64,000 nt of DNA, from NCBI GenBank assembly GCA_963978905.1, contig OZ022256.1, forward strand, positions 58,182,646 through 58,246,645. The letters are read 5' to 3'. Source of the DNA: Trichostrongylus colubriformis (lineage: Eukaryota > Nematoda > Chromadorea > Rhabditida > Trichostrongylidae). This document shows, in pieces, positions 47,199 to 58,189 of the stretch (the stretch's first letter is position 1; every line of letters starts with the position of its first letter). The notes under the pieces are model-generated. The model saw only the letters and a list, made by a program, of their open reading frames with translations. It was not told the DNA's origin and did not search any database. A program made the position numbers and the translations under genes.

Positions 47199-47315
47199 AT
47201 GAAATCAAGCCGTGGACGCGGTCATAATGAATGTGGAATGGGCCGACGGGGCTCGTCTGTAAATGATGGGCATTCTTGGCAAACTGGGAAATGGGGAATA
47301 TGGTCGTGGGAATAA
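47199..47315 (+). pseudogene. 3' stub of a Gly-rich peptide exon (left arm)
   Basis: The frame MKSSRGRGHNECGMGRRGSS then DGHSWQTGKWGIWSWE-stop matches the end of the right-arm exon at 60509-60810. The upstream part of that exon is replaced by the insertion ending at about 47197, so no leader or spacer remains. Confidence 0.6.
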
Positions 47316-47885
47316 ATGAGGTTAAGGCCGTGGCGGTTTGGGCATGAGGCACCAGTGCACTGAAACCTGCACTGTTCAAAATAGGCAGATCTTAACCAGG
47401 AGCCACTGATGCAGTAAATAGAAGTCAGGGATGTGAGATTCTAGAACTGCATGGGAAAAATAATGCCAATCGCTGCACACCTTCAGTAAACGAAAGAAGA
47501 CCGTTCTAAAGTAATGTGCGACAATACGCGATAGTGATTAGCAATGCAAACAAGAGGTCATTGTCAACAATTGCGACATTTGGAACAATGTCATTTGGAT
47601 TTTGGGGGTCATTTAGAATAATGATACCTGAAAACAACGAACTTATATGAAAAAGCGTTTGTACAATTTATTTGTTCTGATGACCCACACGTGAATCGAA
47701 ACATTCTCATGGAGTGAGCTGATTAAACGGAATTAACGCTGTTGTTGTACTTTCGAACACAATCATCAAATATGCACTTTAATACAAGGCTTCAGATGGA
47801 CTTTACGGGGTCGCTCTTGGGAAATGAGCAAATATCGATGGTGCGAAAAGGAATAACGTAATAAAAAAATATATCATTTCCTGCT

Positions 47886-47897
47886 AACATAAATACC
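47886..47897 (+). promoter_or_regulatory. Orphan TATA-like element AACATAAATACC
   Basis: Embedded in about 190 bp similar to the promoters of the Gly-rich genes, but no leader exon follows at the usual 150 bp. Instead sequence equivalent to 2041-2221 begins at about 47934. Confidence 0.35.
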
Positions 47898-48268
47898 TGG
47901 TCCCTGCCGGGAAAGCGCGGTTGTCTATTCTTTCGCCTCTGACTGACCCGTTTAAGAAGGCTTCTCGCAATTCGGAGTCTTCAGAGGATGGATGGCTAAA
48001 GCGTGTCGATCGATTGCAGTGTTTCCAATCTTGCCTTCCCTTGAGCTTGCGAAAAGCTACGTGAAAATGCGCAAATCAAGCTAGTAGCTTTTTTTGTGAA
48101 CTTTCGGATACGCAAAGAAGCATACTACGCTTACAATAAATTTTACAAAATGACGAGACCTTCAAGACTAGCGAAACTCTGGAAATTGTTCAGCAATCGA
48201 AATTCAAAAGAACTTACTACCAGTGGAAATGCGGCCACCGATGCAATATTAATCAAGGCGGGGGTGGG

Positions 48269-49494
48269 GTAATTACGCCAAAAATCCGCGTGGCCGCCCA
48301 CGGCGGGCGGTACGGCGAGCCCGAGTTGGATCATATCGTCTTTGGAAACTTGCACATCTGAGATGTCGATCGTATCTAACCTAAGGTGCGACAGCGCGGA
48401 TGGTCACGTGCGCATCCTTGCTGGGGCGCGCTAAGCGGCGCCGTACCGAGTGTGGGTATCTCGTAGGACGTTTTGTTTGTATCTGATATCTCGTTACAAT
48501 GTGTATTACTCACAAATCGCTTGTCGTATTGATTAGCGATAACCCCTCGTTCTATTTCACAACGTATCTAACCATTTTCGCACTCTCGAATTCCACGGCT
48601 TCTGTCTGAAATCGACCTACGTATTTTGAACACTTCCCTTCACCCGGTGCTAATATAGTTGGTGGTGGCACTTCACTGCACTCGTCGTCGCGTGCTACTT
48701 TTGCCTAGGCTTTCTGCCCATGGCTTCCTTTAAAGGTAGGAGGAAGTCCCTATCCCTCATGAATAAGGCTCAGGTAAAAATATGCACCTGAGTGCACAAA
48801 CTGATGATTTAATATTGTGCTGTTCCGGAGTCTCATGGTTATCTGAATGTTTAAGAACAGTTGCAACTAAAAAATATTTATAATAAATATTTTGGAGTCG
48901 CAACTGTTCTTAAACTGAGGACTGTATAACGGTTTCGATTGAGCGCAACAGTGGGGGCCTCTCCACATCTATATTAGCACCGTTGCATCTACTTTATGGT
49001 GCTCTAGAGACGGATGACTGATGGAAGAGTCGATTTGCATTTTGTGATTGAATATAATGAGCGCAAAAGTGAGTCTTCGAAGTATTCAATTTTTCGACAA
49101 GGAAAATCGTGAAACGCCAATCTTCTGACCCTCTTCGCACTATCAGTAGCTGATCATTGGTGATCGGATATTGAGGTATCGAAAGGAACAGGAAAATCTC
49201 CTTACATCTAGACTTTTTATAGCGCATGATGTAGCAAACTACATGAGGCAGAGTATAAATGTGATTAGATCTCGGCATCTATGCTAAAATCGCTACGGCG
49301 CCACTCCATCCCTCATTTTTCAAAACGTTGGGCGCGCCCTAGCAACGATGCACACACGACCGCCCGCGCTGTCGCACATTAGGTTAGATACGATCGCCAT
49401 CTTAGATGTGCACGTTTTCTGAGACGATATAATCCAACTCGGACTCGCCGCGTGCGGGTACGCAGATTTTTTGCGTAATTACCCCCACCCCAAA
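48269..49494. mobile_element. TIR element with GGGGTGGGGGTAATTACG ends (left arm)
   Basis: Long inverted ends of about 180 bp contain TTAGGTTAGATACGATC and GCGCTGTCGCAC. The centre holds a palindrome built on TTTAAGAACAGTTGC with an AATATTTATAATAAATATT middle (about 48850-48918). It is flanked by two diverged copies of the type-Q leader segment (48175-48268 and 49495-49600, both minus). Confidence 0.65.
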
Positions 49495-49936
49495 ATTCGT
49501 GAATTTGTTCAGAAGTCTAAATTCAAAAGAACTTACTACTTTTGGAAACGCCGCCACCGATGCAATAATAATCAAGGCGGTAATAATATGCTTCTGACAC
49601 AAGTCTGCAATAATATTGGCTGTGATACGTTGCTTGGACTGGAGCAGTATAATTTGCTGACTGCGGCTGTCCTCTTCAAGGAGAAATCCAAAAAAAACTA
49701 AAATTAAGACCATGACCTATATTGACTGAACTAGAAAACTGTCGTATGTATACAAAGCGACGAAGAGGACCAAGTGACTGGTTTTTCAGCGTGTTCAGCA
49801 TATTATGACAGCGGCTGCATTTCTTAGATCGCTTTACCTTGTGAGCAAAAAATCACTGTCCTCAAACAATACTTTTTATGCTTGGCCATCGGAACATATC
49901 TTTTATCTGGAGCATAGTGTTGTTACAACAATCTTT

Positions 49937-50136
49937 NNNNNNNNNNNNNNNNNNNNNNNNNNNNNNNNNNNNNNNNNNNNNNNNNNNNNNNNNNNNNNNN
50001 NNNNNNNNNNNNNNNNNNNNNNNNNNNNNNNNNNNNNNNNNNNNNNNNNNNNNNNNNNNNNNNNNNNNNNNNNNNNNNNNNNNNNNNNNNNNNNNNNNNN
50101 NNNNNNNNNNNNNNNNNNNNNNNNNNNNNNNNNNNN
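49937..50136. other. Assembly gap (200 N)
   Basis: Exactly 200 N at the junction between the left arm of inverted repeat 2 and its loop. Confidence 0.99.
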
Positions 50137-50533
50137 ATGCAAAGGCATCACCGCCGAGTTTGGCGTACTTAGCTGGAACGCTATTTTGCAATGGGGTGAA
50201 CTCGGTTCCCGAAGTGATTTCACCGGAGCAGTTGTTTCCATATCATCGTTAGGATTTAGAACAATTTTCGTGATCCTAAGTTGTCAAGCTTTCTTCTTTC
50301 ACATTGAGTCTACTTATCGTTCTCTTTTAGTTGCGTAATTTTGGAACGTTTATGACGCCAATGTATGGTTATCTTATTCGCTTTTTTCATCTTGATTGCA
50401 TGATAGATAGCGTTTGCAGAACTTTTCTAATGTGTGTGGAATTGTGAAATGTTGTTCCATTGTTTTTATTGTATAACTCCCTTTTTCATGATACTTTTGA
50501 TGTCCTCTAACTAATCTCCCTATCCGCTTTCAG

Positions 50534-50668
50534 AATATGTACACTGTGAATTCTCGATGCAACCGTATTATTTTGATGTTGCAATATCTTTCTGTATCCT
50601 TTTTACTCTTTGTATTTCATTTATTTGGTATTACATGGGGCTCTCCTTTGCAATGATTATTCTCTACT
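50534..50668 (+). CDS. Candidate membrane-protein exon
   Basis: A CGCTTTCAG acceptor is followed by an open frame YVHCEFSMQPYYFDVAISFC then ILFTLCISFIWYYMGLSFAM, up to a GTATGT donor at about 50669. Two adjacent hydrophobic stretches would suit a multi-pass membrane protein such as a nematode chemoreceptor, but no diagnostic motif is seen and no neighbouring exons were found. AT-rich hydrophobic frames arise easily by chance. Confidence 0.25.
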
Positions 50669-51833
50669 CTGTATGTTTTTTTTCTGAGCTCGTGTGGTGG
50701 CCGTTTCATGTCTACAGCCGTTTAAATGGAACACTCGGATCATGCTTTTCTTATTCAAATACCCAAATTTGAGGTAGTGGTGGTTGGAGTGATGGATGGA
50801 CTCGGTGTCCCCAATAAACATTACAGTACGACCGTGTGGCGAGAGACGACCCTTTATAAGACTAGCCATACAATCACCAACTATTTTATTGTTAAACCCG
50901 AAACCCCTTCGGGCACACTGAATTTCTCCCATTGCGAGTGTGCGTAAGAAGCCTGCACGACTGTTTTAATTGTGCCGCCCCACAGTTGCCGCTCAATCTG
51001 TCGCGTACCATTAAGTTATAAGATATTTGCGTTGCTTAATCAGCAGAACCTTTAATCACTATAATAAAAATCTAAGGATTACAGATGCCGCGTAAAGACG
51101 TAACCTAGCGGCAGCTTCCCTGAGCGTGGTGCTGCAAATTTTGACAGTGTCAAAGATGCTCCCACCTCGGCTTTATATCTGAAAAGAATTTGAGTTTCGA
51201 GGTCGACATGAAGAATTCCGGGGGCGTATCTAAAAGTGTATTCAGAAATACACTTCCGTCACCTTAAGACTGAGCGCATTGGTAAGTCACGTTTTGGAAA
51301 ATTGCCATTTGGGGGAATGCTTTATCGCCGCAAGTGTTTTGATAATTTTGGGTTGACATAATTTTTTAATCTTAATTAGAGATTCTGCTGACTGAGCAAC
51401 GCAAATATCATATGGTTTAATGGCACGCCACAGATCAAGCGGCAGGTGTGCCCCGACTGGATTGGCACAGGCGTTCAGGCCTGGAACTATGACTGGCAGT
51501 GGGATGAATTTAGTGTGCTCAACAAGTTATTGGGTTTTAGTATAATTTCGTTTGTAATTGCATGGTAAGCCATTTGAGCGTAATTTGTGCAATTTTCGGT
51601 ACTCCTGTGTATTCGGTACTCCCAATTTTCAAAGCTACACATTGCTAGTTTTAAAAACGCAGCAATGGAAGATCGCACCATTATGCGAACGGATTTATGT
51701 TGATCATTGGATGTGCAATTAGTTGTAGGGGCCCTCTCTGCATATCTTCGTAGTTATATGACTGAGCTATTTATTACAGGACGTTCTGTATTCTTCGACA
51801 CACAAATAGTGCATTCCATCGAGTAAGTAAAAA

Positions 51834-52031
51834 ATGCGGTCATCACAAAACGCAGGAAAGGTGATTCTGGAGAAGATAACATACAGTGTTTGTAGCATGC
51901 TCAGCATATTCATTGTTGCCTACACCATTCGCAAAGTGGAAAACAACATATACCCTTTGCCTCACGCTGATCTCATGAGTGTTCAAAAAACTGGATTCTC
52001 AACAAAAGTAAAAAAAAGAACTGTACAATAA
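51834..52031 (+). CDS. Small single-pass membrane protein candidate (65 aa)
   Basis: ATG 51834 opens 65 codons: basic start (MRSSQNAGKVILEK), one hydrophobic segment (SVCSMLSIFIVAYTI), then a basic tail ending KVKKRTVQ. AATAAA overlaps the TAA stop (CAATAAAAAG). It lies between the unrelated inner parts of the local inverted duplication. It is not conserved elsewhere in the window and no family was recognised. Confidence 0.25.
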   Translation: MRSSQNAGKVILEKITYSVCSMLSIFIVAYTIRKVENNIYPLPHADLMSVQKTGFSTKVKKRTVQ

Positions 52032-52372
52032 AAAGAATGGAACAACATTTCACAATTCCATACACATTAGAAAAGTTCTGCAAACGCTATCTATCATGTA
52101 ATCAAGATGAAAAAAGCGAATAAGATAACCATACCTTGGCGTCATAAACGTTCCAAAATTACGCTACGAAAAGAGAACGATAAGTAGACTCAATGTGAAA
52201 GAAGAAAGCTTGACAATTTAGGATTACGAAAATTGTTCTAAATTCTAACGATGATATGGAAACAACTGCTCCGATGGAACCCCTTCGGGAAACGAGTTCA
52301 CCCCATTGCAAAATAGCGTTCCAGCTAAGTACGCCAAACTCGGCGGTGATGCCTTTGCATCACTGTCATGGC

Positions 52373-52650
52373 CACAACCGCTCAACTGTGAGTCAAAGGC
52401 ATCCGAGTAACATGTTCTTTACACGTCACAGAGTCATGCTGCCCCTTCCCAAAGGTACACACGCAGTTCTCCAATATTCGTTTCCATATAGGTAGAAGTA
52501 GGGCGTGGTTTACTACCTTCACCGTCCTTCCTCAGAAGATCATACCTCCAAGCAGCACATGGCAAATCCATCGGCAGTGCTGGGTCTCTCTAAGGCAGGA
52601 CTAAAGACTGTTGCCTTATTGTGGGAAGCCACTGATGGTTTGCTGTTCAA
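52373..52650 (+). repeat. Diverged paralogue of the 63450-63720 block
   Basis: Shares GTGAGTCAAAGG.(T)ATCCGAGT.ACATGTTCTT, CACGTCACAGAG and CAGAAGAT landmarks with 63450-63720 and, inverted, with 42900-43250. This places the loop's Gly-rich gene in the same ancestral unit as the gene at 40.7 kb. Confidence 0.6.
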
Positions 52651-53612
52651 TTAAAGCTGCTATCTTCCGCAAAGCCATTTCCCATGTTCCGTACCTGTCT
52701 CGGAAGAGTTTCATGTAATGACGTGCTCGGCTGCTTGAAAAAGAAAGAAAAGCATTGGCAATCCGCGTGGAAAACGGAGCATTGGCAATCCGGAACATAC
52801 GAGTGAATAACCTGCTCTTGAACCACCATCAAATTTGGGCTACTTTGGCAGCTCTGAGTACAAGGGCAATGAAATCGTGGGCAGATTCAAGTTAAAACGG
52901 CGCACTGTAGTAGTTGACGAGAACCGTCCATTTATTAATACAGAAGGCTGCCATGGAGTTCAATTTTCCTTTGAAGTGTATTCTTTTATTAAAATGAGAT
53001 ACCAATCGATTAGATTTTGACGAAGGTTGTTTTATCCAGTGTTGGTAGTTGAGGAGAAAAAGTGACTTCTCTCGCTTGGCATCCGTTCGGCATACGGACT
53101 TCCCCCACTTGACATAAGTTTGTTTTATTCAGTGTTGATAGTGGGGGAGGGGGGGGGGGGGGGGTGGGTGGAAGTGACTTCTCTCACTTGGCGTACCCCT
53201 TACATGCTGTAAATACTGATGATCGGAAGTTTTGTTGACCCTCGACCCACGCAATTCCGTTTTCAGTGAAGCATTGTCTCTATATCGTTAGCTGACATTG
53301 GCTCATCTGTACAAAAAATAGTATTATTTTCAAGTACGCGCTAAAGCGATGCAATGAATTAACTTTTATCATCACTGTTGAGTACTGTCGAACGCATCGA
53401 TCATGCGTTTAAGATTGCTTCACGTCTTGTTTATTATGTCATTCACAATGTATTGTTTTCGAATATGTCCACAGCAATGCAGTGAATTAACTTTTATTTT
53501 ATAAAATCCGTGCAAGTGAAACATTTACAGTGGAATCACTGCTGAGGAGCGTTGTATGTTGATGAAGCGACCATGCGGTTAGGATTGCTTCACGTCTTCA
53601 TTATTATTTCAT

Positions 53613-54968
53613 TCAGAAACCGCTGCCGTAGCCTTGACCTCCTCGACCATACCCGTAGCTATAACCTCTGTTGTCCTGACCGTATCCGCCATATCCGGAA
53701 ACTCCCATGTCAGAGGGAGCACCGTATCCACCTTTTTCTCCATTTCCTCCGAACGTATCCCAACCACCAGGCCGTCCCTGTCCGCAGTTTTCGCATCGTC
53801 TACTGCCATCTTGTCCATGGTATTCATGGTGATGATGATGATTCTGATGGTTGTGTACATATCCATAACCATGACTACCGCAACCACGGCAGCCGTATCC
53901 TCCCATGTCTGGACCTTTCCATCCATCAAATCCTCCCACGTAACCTGGCCATCCATAATATCCTCCGGAAGAGCTATATCCATGACCATGTCCACCGCAA
54001 CCACGGCAACCGTATCCTCCCATGTAACCTGGCCATCCATAATATGCTCCGGAAGAGCTATATCCATGACCATGTCCACCGCAACCACGGCAACCGTATC
54101 CTCCCATGTAACTTGGCCATCCATTATATACTCCGGAAGAGCTATATCCATGACCATGTCCACTGCAACTACGGCAGCCGTATCCTCCCATGTAACCTGG
54201 CCATCCATTATATTCTCCGGTAGGGCCTTGCCATCCATTAGGTCCAGGTTCCATGGGAGTGGGCGGTTCATTAGGTGCTCCAGTTTGAGCGAATTCATCA
54301 GTAGGTGAGGTGGACGAAGCGATAGGTGGAGTGGTTGCTTCCAATTCCGCTTTTATATCCTCTTGGAGTGGTCTCTGAAATTTAAAAAAAATTCTTTTTG
54401 TTTGCAATCTTGATACTCAGCACTATCATTTCGCAAGGCCATTTGAGCAATCTGCACGCTCACGTAATGATAACGAGCCTTTTTTGGGTTGAGATATCGT
54501 TAGCTGAGATTGGTTGATTTGTATAGGATAGCCCTGACCGCAGAGCAACCTTGTTTGCTAGTCCGCTCCTACATTTCTCATAATAAGGGTTAAAAGTTGT
54601 GAGAAATCCCTCCAGAATCCCTTCATAATTAAGCGACCATTGCCCATCTGCCCTGAGAACTTCGCTGTTTTGATAAGCCACGCTGGAAAGTTTTTACAGA
54701 TGCTTCGAATTTGAAGAACTTGCTGTTCGGAAAAACTTCACGCACAGAAGGAAGAAAGGGATCTTTTTTTTTCTAACCATATAAGATTTTCCTTCTTTTG
54801 AGCAAGTTCGACTATCGCTCCTCCACTTCATGAATTGCTGGATTGTATATGCTTTCCACATTATTACGCTTCTACATTCATTATATTACTTTAAAAAAAT
54901 TTTCAACGTACCGAATCGACAGAAGCAGCTACAAAAAAAGTTATAGCTGCAAGAGCGTAACGATACAT
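53613..54968 (-). CDS. Gly/Tyr/His-rich secreted protein with CxxC repeats (272 aa)
   Basis: The leader exon 54968-54912 encodes MYRYALAAITFFVAASVDS (19 codons, ATG behind a CTGA-type acceptor, GTACGT donor, phase 0). Exon 2 is 54374-53613 behind AATTTCAG and gives a 272-residue preprotein with an intact frame. After an acidic/Pro-Thr spacer (residues 20-73) come three full and one partial 28-residue repeats of the form YxGWPGYMGGYGCRGCGGHG plus HGYSSSG (about 74-158), each with one CxxC. A His cluster follows (HNHQNHHHHHEYHG within 188-206), then a fifth CENC (213-216) and a Gly-Tyr tail (GYSYGYGRGGQGYGSGF). The CxxC plus His-rich layout could bind metal (inference). Gly-rich short secreted proteins in nematodes include antimicrobial peptides and cuticle components. 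It is the intact paralogue of 40705-42181 and sits in the loop of inverted repeat 2 in the opposite orientation. Confidence 0.85.
53931..54225. repeat. 84-bp tandem repeat inside the Gly/Tyr/His-rich gene
   Basis: Repeat starts (TCCTCCCA on the plus strand) lie at 53931, 54015, 54099 and 54183, exactly 84 bp apart, each encoding a 28-residue unit. Units differ by only a few bases, so the expansion or homogenisation is recent. Confidence 0.9.
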
Positions 54969-55118
54969 CTGAAAACTGAGATTTCGGTTTTGTCTCAAGT
55001 GTACTGACACTCAAAACGAGTAATGAAATGGATGGTTCAGAAGAAAAGAGAGCTATCGGGAGAAGTCACAGCCAACCTGTCAACAGGAGCTGATGTTGTC
55101 AACGCAGCGATGGAGCAG

Positions 55119-55130
55119 ATATTTATGTTG
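55119..55130 (-). promoter_or_regulatory. Conserved TATA-like element upstream of the 272-aa gene
   Basis: AACATAAATATC on the minus strand, 151 bp before the ATG at 54968. Same spacing as at 40542. Confidence 0.45.
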
Positions 55131-55714
55131 CCGAATGAGGAAGTATTCACCCCGTCGTTCATGTCATCAATATGTGCTCATTTTCCAGGTGCACCCTTGT
55201 GACATTATCCAGGCTCTCTGCTAAAAGTGCATGTCTGAGGCTTGTGTTCAAAAGTGTCACATCAGCAAGAACTCTATTTAGTCGGCTCATTCTATATCGA
55301 GATTGCTACTAACGTGTGAGACATGGGAACAAAAAAGAAAAGTCTCCATCACAATCGTGCTGTATTCCATTAGCCATTATCTCAAAGGAATTGCAGACAG
55401 TGTCAGATCACAGGCTTAAGTTTATACTGCTACCTACTATCGCCTGCCGTCACAAGTCAAGAAAAGCATCTCAGCTTCCGCTGGCAGTAGGCAACCCACT
55501 GTATCGTTTTTCAGCATGCTCGTAGCCAAGTATTCTTGTGTTGAATAGCCAGGTCTTCACCACAAAGTGCTGATGCAGTGCACTGGAAGAACTGATGTGT
55601 CTTCGTCTTCAGCAACCTCTCACTAATGAGTGTTCGTACGTTTACCTTGAGAAACTTTTAAGATATTGTTTTAAGCGTGGACACGTGGTTTGCTGCTTCG
55701 CAGTATGTTGGTCG

Positions 55715-56700
55715 GACTTTATGGGAGACGGGCCTTTGGCTCGTCCGGGCTGGCACGCGACAATTTGCGCGGCAAACTGCGTGACGCCACGTCCGACCTC
55801 GTCGTCTTTGACTGGAGCGCGAATTCGCAATCGTGCTGATTTAGATCAAGACATTCGGGGGTTTTTATTAAGAAAAGGGCTTCCCCTTCCTACCGTCCGT
55901 GTTTATAAGTTGAGCTTTACGATGTTGGTTCTTATTCGAGCAACACCCAGATTTTATGTACTTAAAGACAGTATTCGGGATAATTCGGTTGTATCATTCA
56001 TTCTAGTCTTTGATAATGACCGGGGGACGTTTCCACCACGAAAGCTGACACGTCAAGCACCACGTCATATCGATCAATACGGCTCTGGTACGATGCGATA
56101 AGTATCATTCAACTATCACAGTCATTACTCTACACCTCAATCATTCTTCGGCAAAGTCGACCCTGTGGGGCGGGCTGCCCTAACCAAGGCGGTTGCCCTC
56201 ATGAGGCCGCCTCCGACACAGTTCTTGGGGGCTCCTTCCGCGGAGGATTTCGCCATACCTAGGTTTTTCAGACCCGTATATTTACAATAAATAACTCTTC
56301 TTGGGATTCCTCATCACCCGCATCATTCCGAACACTGTCTTTAAGTGAACTGTATGTAATGACATTGCAAAGTAGGAAAGAAGCGGATTTTATCTTACTG
56401 TCTTCAAACTTTTCACAACGATGCTCTCGAAACGACTAATAAGTGACCTAGGTGGTAATATGAGGGTATTAAGTAAACAGAAGTATTACACAAGAAAAGC
56501 TCATCTTATAACCACTAATGGAAGGAAGGAGAAGCCTGTGTCCAATAAAATTTCTGACTACCTCAGCCTATAGCCGTTCCATTACGTGTTCTTACGTGTT
56601 CGCGCCTCAAACAACGACGCCGCGCACTTCGCCGCACAAGTTGCCGCGTGCCAGCTCGGACGAGCCGAAGGCCACACACCCAGACTTTATAGGTGGGTGA
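55715..56700. mobile_element. TIR element with GC-rich inverted ends
   Basis: GGCTCGTCCGGGCTGGCACGC and following GCGGCAAACTGCG near 55737-55790 return inverted at about 56605-56665 (GCCAGCTCGGACGAGCC, CACAAGTTGCCGCGTG). Outer GACTTTAT words face each other at the ends. A plus-strand open frame at 55595-56101 crosses the left end and is probably not a gene. Confidence 0.5.
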
Positions 56701-56829
56701 TGAGCTTGGAATGTATTTCAAGGTATTGCAGCTGACCGAATGCGGCAATAGAATGTTTTGTGAGAGACATAAAACTGTTGTTGAATAACTACTGCTTGAC
56801 ATTCTATTAAACTTACTTGCTAGGGCCTG

Positions 56830-57275
56830 TATAAGTAGGGTGTGTACACCTATGTCGAACTTTCGCGCGGCCGCGCTGGGCAAGCGGCGTCGCAGATTTC
56901 TTCGCGTGTGACTGCGTACATTGCAGCACTCCCTTCAAAGAATTAGCCAGATTAATTATTTCTCAAGTAATACTATTATCATATAATGCTATCGTTTCTT
57001 TTACTTTTAATAACTTTTGTCATTACTTTGTTTTTTTAGAGCACAAAAACATTGTTCTCACATAATGATGAGATAAAGAGCTTTTTTTAGGACCTCCATG
57101 GGACCAGATCTTTGCATCCTAAGCGGAATTCCAACCGACCCGGCAAGTTGTACTGATGGCGTCACGAGTGCGACGTCACAAACGAAAATATGACGGCGTG
57201 TACCTGTGCACACCCGTATAGGTATATTTGGGTTGAAGGAGAAAAAAGCAAGAATTTTGCTGAGATACAACTTCT
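56830..57275 (-). mobile_element. Dispersed non-autonomous element, inverted copy
   Basis: Reverse-complement relative of 2219-2790, with GGGTGTGTACACCTATGTCG at one end and TGACGGCGTGTACCTGTGC near the other. Confidence 0.5.
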
Positions 57276-57583
57276 AAAAGTCCGACAGGATGGGGCGTCC
57301 GCGATAGCGGGTAGCGAGGGCTTTAAAAGTGAAGGTGCAACGGTCATGGGATAAGGGACGCAGAGTGAGAGGTCTGTTAGTACTAGGAGATAGAAAATTC
57401 CAGCTGCGCTTTGCCCGTCCACGGATGTTCATAGGTTGCTGCGCGAGCATTCGAGCGAGTTGCTTGTGTTCCAGTTTCTCGATTTCTGCATTGAAACAAA
57501 GAAAATTTTCCAATACTTTCCGTGTTCCTATTAATGTACTGTATCTATCGGAGGGATTGTAAAGGATTCCTAGTGATTCATCT

Positions 57584-57810
57584 GAGCATTACGTAAGCCT
57601 ATCAAAAATAGAAGTGTCATGAGATTTCGTGCAAAATCCAGTTCCTATTTTGCGTGATCAATACATTAGCAGAACTTCTTTTATTGACATATTTTCTGAG
57701 CATTACGTAAGCCTATCAAAAATAGAAGTGCCATGAGATTTCGTGCAAAATCCAGTTCCTATTTTGCGTGATCAATACAACAGCAGAACTTCTTTTATTG
57801 ACATATTTTC
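57584..57810. repeat. 112-bp tandem duplication
   Basis: CTGAGCATTACGTAAGCC starts at 57584 and again at 57696. The two 112-bp units differ at only about four positions. It lies immediately outside the inner boundary of inverted repeat 2 (57879). Confidence 0.9.
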
Positions 57811-58189
57811 ACGCGAGCATCCTTTCCGAAGGACATAGTCTCAAATAATACTGCTATCGTGAAAGCACATCTGTTTTCAAAGATTGTTGTAACAACACTA
57901 TGCTCCAGATAAAAGATATGTTCCGATGGCCAAGCATAAAAAGTATTGTTTGAGGACAGTGATTTTTTGCTCACAAGGTAAGCGATCTAAGAAATGCAGC
58001 CGCTGTCATAATATGCAGAACACGCTGAAAAACCAGTCACTTGGTCCTCTCCGTCGCTTTGTATACATACGACAGTTTCCTAGTTCAGTCAATATAGGTC
58101 ATGGTCTTAATTTTAGTTTTTTTTGGATTTCTCCTTAAAAAGGACAGCCGCAGTCATCAAATTATACTGCTCCAGTCCAAGCAACGTAT

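Larger units (their letters stand above)
42500..49936. repeat. Left arm of large inverted repeat 2
   Basis: Reverse complement of 57879 to at least 64000 (for example 49402-49713 pairs with 58101-58412 and 42897-43202 with 63489-63794). Identity looks like about 95-98%, with indels and the 45941-47197 replacement. It holds the CxICxCPM gene, the Gly-rich stub and the TIR element. The outer end is not resolved: the right arm runs off the window. Confidence 0.9.
50137..52373. repeat. Inner inverted duplication within the loop
   Basis: The outer ~355 bp (50137-50490) returns inverted at 52030-52373. An inner ~230 bp (about 50860-51090) returns inverted at about 51370-51590, as copies of the TTAATCAGCAGAA repeat. 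The stretches between (50490-50850, 51700-52030) are unrelated to each other, so the symmetry is partial. A small hairpin (AAGTGTATT/AATACACTT) sits near the centre at 51233-51253. Confidence 0.7.

Noticed and set aside
53552..54308. Two long plus-strand open frames (over 220 codons) opposite the Gly/Tyr/His-rich gene
   Set aside because: They are antisense shadows of the 84-bp coding repeat. The minus strand has leader exon, splice sites and sensible composition.
55595..56101. 168-codon plus-strand open frame
   Set aside because: It crosses the left TIR of the 55.7-56.7 kb element and has no motif, splice context or leader.
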